Below, piece after piece: positions 7,315 through 11,992 of a stretch of 11,992 nucleotides of DNA (its first letter is position 1; every line of letters starts with the position of its first letter). The position numbers and the translations under genes were made by a program. The notes under the pieces are model-generated. The model saw only the letters and a list, made by a program, of their open reading frames with translations. It was not told where the DNA came from and searched no databases. Source of the stretch: Actinomycetota bacterium (GTDB taxonomy: Bacteria; Actinomycetota; Humimicrobiia; Humimicrobiales; Humimicrobiaceae); the NCBI GenBank assembly GCA_022865545.1, contig JALHTA010000010.1, forward strand, positions 1 to 11,992, written 5' to 3'.

Positions 7315-8607
7315 ATGCAAAAAAGAAAGCTGCTTATAGCTATTGTAGCTATTCTCACTATTTCCCTCATTGGCTTGGCTGCTACATGTTTGGCTCCTGG
7401 CGAGACTCCAACCCTGGAGCTGGAAATATATGATGGTCCTGATTATTCAGAGACAGACAATATGTGCTACTACAGGGTAGAAGCTACAGCAACAGGCATG
7501 CCTGAACCCGAGATTGAATTTGGTGATGATGACAATGTTAGCGCACTTGGTTCTGGCAGAGTGGAAGTGGGTGTAGAAGTTGGTGATACCTATACTCTTA
7601 CAGCAACTGCTACAAATTCAGCGGGTACCGCTTCTGTTTCCATTATCCTTGAAGGTGAGTGCGATGAAGAAGCTGCCGATGCAGACACAGATGCAGACAG
7701 TGACGCCGACACAGATGCAGACGCAGACACAGACAGTGATGCAGACGCAGATAGTGATGCAGACGCAGACACCGACAGTGATGATGATGCAGATGTAGTA
7801 AAAGAAGCTCCAACCATTAGTATAGCGGTCTACGAAGGGCCCGCCCCGGAAGGAAGTATATGCTACTATAGAGTCAAAGCTACAGTTACCGGCAGTCCGA
7901 GTCCCACAGTCAGTTTTAGTAAGGATGATAGCGGAGGTGCTTGGCTCCCTAAAAGGGTCCAGATTAATTTAAATAATCCTGCTGATACCTATACACTTAC
8001 TGCAACTGCGACCAATTCGGAAGGCTCTGCTACAGATTCCATTGAACTTAGCTGGGGCTGTCCGATACCTGAACCTGAGCCCATAGAAGAAGATGTGAAT
8101 ATAGCTGTTGATACCAGCAAAAGTGGTTATATAATGGTGGATATGGGTGCATTTGTAGGGACTAATTATACATATGTAGGTGACTATGGTGGTAATAAAC
8201 AAGTAAAGACCTATTTAAGTTTTAATATAGGCGGTATAAGCAGTCTGGAAGATGTGACTATAAAAAATGTTTCTTTGTCTATGCCAGTAGATTCAATTAC
8301 AGCGCACCCTGAATTAATGCCGGAGGTGCACGTCAGAGAATTCGATTATGGCGATTCTTTGGAACTTGCTGACCAGGTTGCCGGCGGTGACTTTGTAAAG
8401 ATCTTTCCCGCGACTGCCACTATGACAAATTTTAATTTCTCAAGTCCTGAATTAATAGCAAAATTGCAGAATGCTGTAAATACAAATGATCAAAGGTTCC
8501 AGTTGAAAATCAGTCTAAGCGGTATAAATTCTGATAATGTGTCTGACGTGTACGTGTTTGTACTCGGTAATATACAATTACATGTTGAATATGAGATACC
8601 TGGATAG
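7315..8607 (+). CDS. Surface protein: two Ig-like domains, Asp/Ala linker, beta-rich C-terminal domain
   Basis: I do not recognise a named family. The 430-residue protein begins with a signal sequence (basic KRK, hydrophobic 6-23). It may be lipidated at Cys25, but LAATC is a poor lipobox because Thr precedes the Cys. Ig-like domain A (about 33-116) and domain B (about 166-249) are clear duplicates. Both share the CYYRV strand and TYTLTATATNS, and each has a cysteine pair (51/116 and 183/249) suited to an intradomain disulfide. Between them, residues 122-160 are made almost only of Asp, Ala, Thr and Ser. A short Pro/Glu hinge (PEPEPIEED) leads to a C-terminal domain (261-430). Its pattern (VKTYLSFNIGGIS... 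VTIKNVSLSMPV) recalls carbohydrate-binding DNRLRE-type domains, but that is a weak resemblance. The start is ATG with AGAGAGG five bases upstream. The gene is monocistronic and followed by a strong terminator. Confidence 0.85.
   Translation: MQKRKLLIAIVAILTISLIGLAATCLAPGETPTLELEIYDGPDYSETDNMCYYRVEATATGMPEPEIEFGDDDNVSALGSGRVEVGVEVGDTYTLTATATNSAGTASVSIILEGECDEEAADADTDADSDADTDADADTDSDADADSDADADTDSDDDADVVKEAPTISIAVYEGPAPEGSICYYRVKATVTGSPSPTVSFSKDDSGGAWLPKRVQINLNNPADTYTLTATATNSEGSATDSIELSWGCPIPEPEPIEEDVNIAVDTSKSGYIMVDMGAFVGTNYTYVGDYGGNKQVKTYLSFNIGGISSLEDVTIKNVSLSMPVDSITAHPELMPEVHVREFDYGDSLELADQVAGGDFVKIFPATATMTNFNFSSPELIAKLQNAVNTNDQRFQLKISLSGINSDNVSDVYVFVLGNIQLHVEYEIPG
7672..7794 (+). repeat. Low-complexity GA(C/T)-GC-rich tract encoding an Asp/Ala/Thr/Ser linker
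   Basis: Imperfect 6- and 12-base units of the form GAYGCAGACACAGAY run through this tract and encode alternating Asp with Ala, Thr or Ser (residues 120-160 of the Ig-domain protein). Codons for Asp and Ala are mixed (GAT/GAC, GCA/GCC), so the tract is not freshly expanded. It should form an extended, highly acidic spacer. Confidence 0.85.
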
Positions 8608-8667
8608 TGTACCAGGATTATTAGCTTTAACGAGATAATACAAAGATGATTATATAAAAACTTAATT

Positions 8668-8703
8668 ATAATAAGACCTCTTTAATTAGGGGTCTTATTA
8701 TTT
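8668..8703 (+). terminator. Rho-independent terminator after the Ig-domain gene
   Basis: Arms ATAATAAGACC (8668-8678) and GGTCTTATTAT (8691-8701) pair perfectly over 11 bp. A T-G wobble and a C-G pair extend the stem around an 8-base AT loop. A T-rich run (TTATTATTTC) overlaps and follows the 3' arm. It lies 60 bases after the stop codon. Confidence 0.85.
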
Positions 8704-8715
8704 CACTTATAGAGA

Positions 8716-8799
8716 ATGGTAGCCCCAAGTATTGAAATTTCGAACCAATTTTTACAGGAATTGATTAATCTGAAGTCTAAACTACCCGATATCTTTTAA
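8716..8799 (+). CDS. Short ORF (27 aa), probably an N-terminal remnant; copy 1
   Basis: ATG at 8716 opens a frame starting MVAPSIEISNQFLQELINLK and ending in PDIF and a TAA. The same protein start (VAPSIEISNQ) occurs in the short frame at 9635-9721. After the identical DNA ends, the two frames still keep leucines through different codons (TTG/CTA, CTG/TTA), which suggests that they once coded for homologous protein. The pattern of an IS..FL..L..L helix is reminiscent of the start of some toxin-like or helicase-fused domains, but that is a loose impression. No good ribosome site precedes it. It is probably a decayed 5' end rather than a working peptide. Confidence 0.35.
   Translation: MVAPSIEISNQFLQELINLKSKLPDIF
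8718..8748 (+). repeat. 31-bp exact direct repeat, copy 1
   Basis: It starts GGTAGCCCCAAGTATTG and ends TTTCGAACCAA, and it is identical base for base to 9646-9676. It lies 15 bases after the terminator of the Ig-domain gene. Looser similarity continues for about 20 bases downstream. Confidence 0.95.
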
Positions 8800-8925
8800 A
8801 AGCGTCCTATTATAAAATAAAAATATAGCAGATACCTCAATTTATGCTGGTATCAAGCCGAATATATATTAAAGATCTATTTAATAGTCAAAAAGAAATA
8901 AATCAACACGAAAAAGGATGGTCTT

Positions 8926-9585
8926 ATGTTTAAAAAAATATTAGTGGTCATACTTATCGGAGCTATAATTTTTATTTTATTTATTTTCATAAAGTATAAT
9001 GAACAGGTAGTGCAAATTGTAGAAAATATTCCCATAGGTGGCACATATGTAAAATGGAGAGTAGTTAAAGAAAAAATGCCATGCAACATCACAGAGGCTG
9101 CATCTTATGAATATTATGATGAAGATAGACTTTTGGAGAGATCCGATCTTATATTCAAAGGGATAGTTACTGACGCAAAGGAAATTTACGTTAAAGAATA
9201 TTTTGATGGAAGGCTTAACGCTGAATATTATATGGATGTTTTTACATTCGAGATAGAAAAAATATATTATTCGGAAGACCCTACTTTAAAAATTGGCGAT
9301 ATAATAAAAGTTGCAAATGGCAGCTCTCCCAGTGATTGGCTTGAAGGCACTTTAAGGATGGAAAAAGATAAGGAGTATATTGTGCTGACATATAAAGACT
9401 ATCACACAAATACGATTATATTTCCAAAATATTGTGATTATGTTACTGTAGATCGCTATATTTCGATAATCAGAGTAGAAAATGGCGACTACTTTGTTGA
9501 TAGAGAGTTAGAATCTTTAACAAGCGACGCAAAGGAAGAAATAATAAGGGAAGATTATGGATTTGAGACTACAGTCTATGTATAG
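8926..9585 (+). CDS. Membrane-anchored protein of unknown function
   Basis: I do not recognise it firmly. The 219-residue protein has one N-terminal hydrophobic helix (about 4-23), either a signal anchor or an uncleaved signal peptide, followed by an extracytoplasmic region. Residues 70-160 (RSDLIFKGIVTDAKEIYV ... YYMDVFTFEIEKIYYSED ... LKIGDIIKVANG ... MEKDKEYIVLTYKD) follow the strand pattern of small beta-barrel domains. In those domains 'adlIv.G.V' begins the barrel and 'l..GeeYivF' closes it; they are common in secreted proteins of Gram-positive bacteria. The ATG at 8926 has AAGGATGG seven bases upstream. The TAG stop is followed in the same frame by 19 more sense codons of coiled-coil character (see 9583-9645), so this may be a truncated allele. 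It stands alone between long intergenic regions. Confidence 0.75.
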   Translation: MFKKILVVILIGAIIFILFIFIKYNEQVVQIVENIPIGGTYVKWRVVKEKMPCNITEAASYEYYDEDRLLERSDLIFKGIVTDAKEIYVKEYFDGRLNAEYYMDVFTFEIEKIYYSEDPTLKIGDIIKVANGSSPSDWLEGTLRMEKDKEYIVLTYKDYHTNTIIFPKYCDYVTVDRYISIIRVENGDYFVDRELESLTSDAKEEIIREDYGFETTVYV

Positions 9586-9645
9586 GGTGAAGAACTTGAA
9601 CAGGAGCTTGAAGAACTTATTTTAGAGAAGAAGAGTGAAAATTAA
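9583..9645 (+). other. In-frame extension behind an amber stop
   Basis: After TAG (9583-9585), the frame of the preceding gene continues as GEELEQELEELILEKKSEN and then TAA at 9643-9645. The segment is Glu/Leu-rich with heptad spacing and looks like a genuine charged C-terminal helix. It ends exactly where the 31-bp repeat begins. TAG is an ordinary stop elsewhere in the window (rsmG, parA and the gmhB-like gene), so a nonsense mutation is more likely than recoding. Confidence 0.5.
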
Positions 9646-9721
9646 GGTAGCCCCAAGTATTGAAATTTCGAACCAAGTTTTAATAGAACTAAATAAATTA
9701 AATAAACTTTTTCTTAAATAA
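9635..9721 (+). CDS. Short ORF (28 aa), probably an N-terminal remnant; copy 2
   Basis: A GTG at 9635 with purine-rich GAGAAGAAGA just upstream opens a frame starting MKIKVAPSIEISNQVLIE and ending LFLK with TAA. It overlaps the last codons of the extension behind the amber stop. Residues 5-14 are identical to residues 2-11 of the frame at 8716. It is too short to be a typical protein, and a relic of a lost gene is the likeliest reading. Confidence 0.35.
   Translation: MKIKVAPSIEISNQVLIELNKLNKLFLK
9646..9676 (+). repeat. 31-bp exact direct repeat, copy 2
   Basis: It is identical to 8718-8748 and in the same orientation, 928 bp downstream. The two copies bracket the membrane-anchored gene. 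It begins immediately after the TAA at 9643-9645. Confidence 0.95.
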
Positions 9722-9738
9722 TAAACAAATATAATTTT

Positions 9739-9843
9739 TTATTGTGGACCAGAATCAGGGAAATTTCCCTTTGTAGCTTCATTTAAATTTTCATGCTGTG
9801 ATAATTCAGGTTTCTGGTATTCTTTTTTATTATCTTTTTTCAT
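9739..9843 (-). CDS. 34-aa RiPP/lasso-precursor-like peptide
   Basis: The peptide starts MKKDNKKEYQKPELSQHENL and continues NEATKGNFPDSGPQ. It matches the spacing of the lasso-peptide leader motif Y-x2-P-x-L-x3-G-x5-T: Tyr9, Pro12, Leu14, Glu18 in the Gly position, and Thr24. Thr24 then sits two residues before a Gly26 that could be residue 1 of a core. In lasso precursors this motif binds the RRE protein and Thr occupies the -2 position. The putative core (GNFPDSGPQ) is only 9 residues and its acidic residue is at position 5 rather than 7-9, so a classical lasso ring is not expected. The ATG has AGAAGG eight bases upstream. No cyclase, protease, RRE or exporter gene is in the window. It could be an orphan precursor, a different RiPP type, or a chance small ORF with an unusually good fit. 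Confidence 0.55.
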   Translation of the reverse strand: MKKDNKKEYQKPELSQHENLNEATKGNFPDSGPQ

Positions 9844-9936
9844 ATTATTAAACCTTCTGTAATTTTTTAAGTATTGATTAATTATGCCGTAGTTCATAAT
9901 TATTTTTAACTCTCAATGTGATAAATAAATCGGTTC

Positions 9937-9967
9937 TGGTAGCCCATACAAAAGTTAGTTGGAACCA
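9937..9967 (+). repeat. Degenerate relative of the 31-bp repeat, copy 3
   Basis: It has TGGTAGCCC, then 16 bases, then GAACCA, the same spacing as in copy 1 (8717-8747), with the middle diverged. TCTGGT (9935-9940) and ACCAGA (9964-9969) form a 6-bp inverted repeat around it. The first 11 bases (GGTAGCCCATA) recur exactly at 11783-11793. Confidence 0.45.
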
Positions 9968-10241
9968 GATTAAAAGTGATGTAATGCTATTAAATAAGTT
10001 GAAATTTGCCTGAAATATTTTAGCCGACTACTCTACACAATGATAATATCAGGATATGTATATTTAAAAAATCATTATGCAAAACTCCTATCATAGAACC
10101 AACATCTGAATATATATGTAATATATATAATTTTAATATTAATATTTGTATATTATAAAACAGTTTGTTACAATAATAACTAAAGCGCACATATCTTCGA
10201 ATGGTCCAATAGGTGATGGAATCAATATTTCTATAATTATT
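9968..10241. other. AT-rich intergenic region upstream of the propeller gene
   Basis: I see no convincing gene here. The notable element is AATATTAATATT (10135-10146), the same 12-bp palindrome found inside the operator-like site at 7232-7247. It is followed by TATATTATAAAA (from 10149), which may hold a -10 element. Confidence 0.4.
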
Positions 10242-10246
10242 GGAGG
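10242..10246 (+). promoter_or_regulatory. Shine-Dalgarno that fixes the start of the propeller gene
   Basis: A perfect GGAGG lies 8 bases before ATG 10255. It overlaps an in-frame TTG at 10240 that would otherwise add five residues, so the ATG is the start. Confidence 0.85.
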
Positions 10247-10254
10247 TAAGTAAA

Positions 10255-11724
10255 ATGAAGAAATCAATATTATTGATAATGATATTCCTATTATGTGTAT
10301 CCATAAGCTTTTCTATGGGTCCAACTGGTTGTGAAGAAGAGGCGATAGCCCTTGATAAAAGGATGATAGAGGATGCCAAGAAAAAGGTTGATGATATAAA
10401 AGCAGACGAGAATGCTTCCTCTCCAGAGAATAATTATCCTACAATTGCAGTAATGCATTCTCCAGCTGATTATTATATATCCAGTCGGTGTGAAATATCA
10501 GTAGAGTGTAATGATCCTGATGGAGATGATCTTGAATGTGTGTTGAATGCAGATAGGGGTAACTTTACAGATTTAGAATTTCCTGATCCAGACTTACCAA
10601 ATGAGCCAATAGAACCAACCCCTACTTATAGGTATACTGTTGATTATGCTGGAACCTATGTTTTTACCTGGACGGCTCCAGATACGCCCGGCATGTGTGC
10701 TATTACTGTTGAAGTAAATGATGGAAAAGGCGGAAAAGCATATAAAACATTAAATATACAGGTCACCCCTTTATTTCCGGATGATTGGATAGACATAACC
10801 CGTGGAATTCTAGGTCCTCAACGACGTAGATTATCCGCATCAGAGTTAGCTAGTAGAATTGAACTAAATCAAGAGGCTAATGAGGCAGGTATAGAGTATT
10901 TTAGGGGGTTAGCACTTGACAGAATACTCTTCTCCTCCTGCCCTGAAGGAGATACTTGTTCTGCATATACAATTAGGCCCAACGGAGATGATATGCAACC
11001 ACTATGTGTGGATTTTGAAGTTAGCGAAGCCTGCTGGAATTCAGATTATTCAAGGATGATTTGTGTCTCAACTTGTGGCGGGGAAGATGATAGAGATATT
11101 TACGAATGCAATGTCTCAACCTGCGAGAGACAATCTATAATAGAGAGAACGGAAGGATGTGATTTTTCACCACACCCACATCCATATGGATCATTACTTC
11201 TCTCTACCGGCTTTTTAAATGATACCTTTGAAATATTTTTAACAGGAAGTCCCATAAAACAGCTTACTGATGACCCTAACTGGGATGACTATCCCCACTT
11301 TTCTCCCAATGGAGAGACAATAATCTTTTCCAGTAATAGAGGTGGATATAGTAAGCTATATACTATGAATCTAGATGGCAATAATGTTGTGAAAATAACT
11401 AATGGTGATGAGTACAGTGATTGGAATGGCTCTTATTCACCTGATGGTACACAAATAGTTTTTATATCAGATAGAAGTGGAAATATTGATATATGGGTCA
11501 TGCCTGTAAATAATCCAAGTGATGCAATAAATCTTACCAATAATCCATCAGCTGATATAGCTCCTGACTGGTCACCTGATGGTAGTATGATTGTCTTTGC
11601 ATCAGATAGAGATGAGAATAATAAGGATATGCTTGATATTTTTGTAATGGATGCAGATGGAGAAAATCAGGTAAATATCACTCCTGATCTAAAAGATTCC
11701 TATCAGGGTGAACCAAATTGGTAA
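10255..11724 (+). CDS. Secreted Ig-like plus TolB-like (PD40) beta-propeller protein
   Basis: The 489-residue protein has a signal sequence (about 1-20, hydrophobic 5-19). Cys26 in GPTGC is a possible but non-canonical lipidation site. An acidic/basic helix (27-55) is followed by an Ig/cadherin-like domain (60-171), with NDPDGDDLEC ... YVFTWTAPDTPG ... ITVEVNDGKGGKA. A propeller follows (about 215-489). Its last three blades carry clear PD40 repeats: FSPNGETIIFSSNRGG, YSPDGTQIVFISDRSG and WSPDGSMIVFASDRDE, each followed by LYTMNLDG/DIWVMPVN/DIFVMDADG. The first half of the propeller is cysteine-rich (229-302) with weaker blade motifs, consistent with six blades. TolB-like propellers usually mediate protein contacts in the cell envelope. 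No tolA, tolR or pal is nearby, so a Tol function is not implied. Confidence 0.88.
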   Translation: MKKSILLIMIFLLCVSISFSMGPTGCEEEAIALDKRMIEDAKKKVDDIKADENASSPENNYPTIAVMHSPADYYISSRCEISVECNDPDGDDLECVLNADRGNFTDLEFPDPDLPNEPIEPTPTYRYTVDYAGTYVFTWTAPDTPGMCAITVEVNDGKGGKAYKTLNIQVTPLFPDDWIDITRGILGPQRRRLSASELASRIELNQEANEAGIEYFRGLALDRILFSSCPEGDTCSAYTIRPNGDDMQPLCVDFEVSEACWNSDYSRMICVSTCGGEDDRDIYECNVSTCERQSIIERTEGCDFSPHPHPYGSLLLSTGFLNDTFEIFLTGSPIKQLTDDPNWDDYPHFSPNGETIIFSSNRGGYSKLYTMNLDGNNVVKITNGDEYSDWNGSYSPDGTQIVFISDRSGNIDIWVMPVNNPSDAINLTNNPSADIAPDWSPDGSMIVFASDRDENNKDMLDIFVMDADGENQVNITPDLKDSYQGEPNW

Positions 11725-11769
11725 TCTAAAGTTGTTAGAGGAAAAATAGCAAATATTTATACTAATGTG

Positions 11770-11784
11770 CCTATTATTTATAGG
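11770..11784. repeat. Small inverted repeat after the propeller gene
   Basis: CCTAT-TATTT-ATAGG has 5-bp arms and a 5-base loop and lies 45 bases after the stop. With AT-rich arms and no T-run it is at best a weak terminator between the two convergent genes. Confidence 0.25.
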
Positions 11785-11807
11785 TAGCCCATAGGGGACT
11801 CGAACCC
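11783..11807 (-). other. tRNA 3'-end-like fragment
   Basis: On the - strand this reads GGGTTCGAGTCCCC then TATGGGCTACC. It has the T-loop TTCGAGT closed by GGG/CCC, and exactly 17 bases separate the TTC from CC, as in positions 57-73 of a tRNA. The 76th base is T instead of A. The T stem is only 3 bp and no matching 5' half (AGCCCAT) lies in the upstream transporter sequence, so it is a fragment and not a gene. It sits 19 bases after the transporter stop codon. Confidence 0.5.
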
Positions 11808-11826
11808 TGTAGCACACATGATGACC

Positions 11827-11992
11827 TTAAGCAGAGCTTCTTCTGTTTTCGTTCTTGATTATTCTAAATAATATTGCAACAAAAATAAAACCGATAAGCA
11901 CGCCTGTAAGGGCTATATAGGCTATATATTCTTTTCCAAAATATTCCGTTATATAACCGTATAAAGGTTGAAAAACAATCGAGCCCGCAAAG
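11827..11992 (-). CDS. Membrane transporter, probably MFS, C-terminal end (partial)
   Basis: The last 54 residues and the TAA stop (11829-11827) of a gene on the - strand are present; the rest lies beyond the right edge. The visible part reads FAGSIVFQPLYGYITEYFG, a loop with KEYIAY, then a hydrophobic span (about 24-42, IAYIALTGVLIGFIFVAIL) and a basic polar tail (KNENRRSSA). A final transmembrane helix followed by a short charged tail, and the P-L-Y-G...FG pattern before it, fit major facilitator transporters. The fragment is too short to name a substrate or to exclude other carriers. Confidence 0.65.
   Translation of the reverse strand, partial: FAGSIVFQPLYGYITEYFGKEYIAYIALTGVLIGFIFVAILFRIIKNENRRSSA

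Noticed and set aside
7590..7817. Ser/Ala-rich and Met/Gln/Thr-rich frames across the acidic linker
   Set aside because: They are the other-frame readings of the GAYGCA repeat tract and have no independent support.
8718..8748. Reading the 31-bp repeat as a tRNA 3' end on the - strand
   Set aside because: The distance from TTC to the terminal CC is 22 bases rather than 17 and the T stem cannot form, so only the fragment at 11783-11807 fits a tRNA.
9889..9968. - strand frame through copy 3 containing WFQLTFVWAT, similar to WFEISILGAT in copies 1 and 2
   Set aside because: The similarity is intriguing, but there is no start codon or ribosome site, and the + strand frame explains copies 1 and 2 better.
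10240..10254. TTG start adding MEVSK to the propeller protein
   Set aside because: The TTG overlaps the GGAGG ribosome site that serves ATG 10255, and the signal peptide begins naturally at the ATG.
10020..10379. 119-residue open frame on the - strand
   Set aside because: It overlaps the signal sequence and start of the propeller gene, has no ribosome site worth noting, and shows no recognisable domain.

Overview
The window comes from an AT-rich bacterial chromosome using the standard code: TAA, TAG and TGA all end clear genes. Its left part looks origin-proximal, because gidA/mnmG, rsmG, parA and parB are in their classical order and a perfect parS site lies just upstream of mnmG. No dnaA gene or convincing DnaA-box cluster is visible. 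Sequence alone does not fix the taxon. A low-GC uncultivated lineage is my inference, from the combination of ordinary housekeeping genes with signal-bearing surface proteins I cannot match to well-known families.

Region 1 (1-6552, all + strand) is housekeeping. It holds a truncated-architecture MnmG-like paralog (5' end outside the window), the parS site, full-length mnmG, rsmG, parA, parB, lipA and a GmhB-type HAD phosphatase. mnmG/rsmG, parA/parB and parB/lipA overlap by 4-8 bases, so translation is probably coupled. ParA and ParB would act on the parS site within the same cluster. MnmG and RsmG modify tRNA and 16S rRNA, and LipA makes lipoyl cofactor.

Region 2 (6559-7314) has a small multi-pass membrane protein on the - strand, convergent with gmhB, and a divergent AT-rich promoter region containing a perfect 16-bp palindrome.

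Region 3 (7315-11782) is accessory. Three signal- or anchor-bearing genes on the + strand are separated by long intergenic stretches: a two-Ig-domain protein with an Asp/Ala-rich linker, a membrane-anchored protein with a possibly premature amber stop, and a cysteine-rich TolB-like propeller protein. Four same-strand copies of GGTAGCCC mark this region. Two lie in an exact 31-bp repeat, and the last lies in a sequence with the geometry of a tRNA 3' end. A 34-codon gene on the - strand (9739-9843) has a leader-peptide pattern like that of lasso/RiPP precursors. This peptide and the repeat-delimited gene arrangement are the most novel things here.

Region 4 (11827-11992, - strand) is the 3' end of a membrane transporter gene, probably MFS, running off the window.
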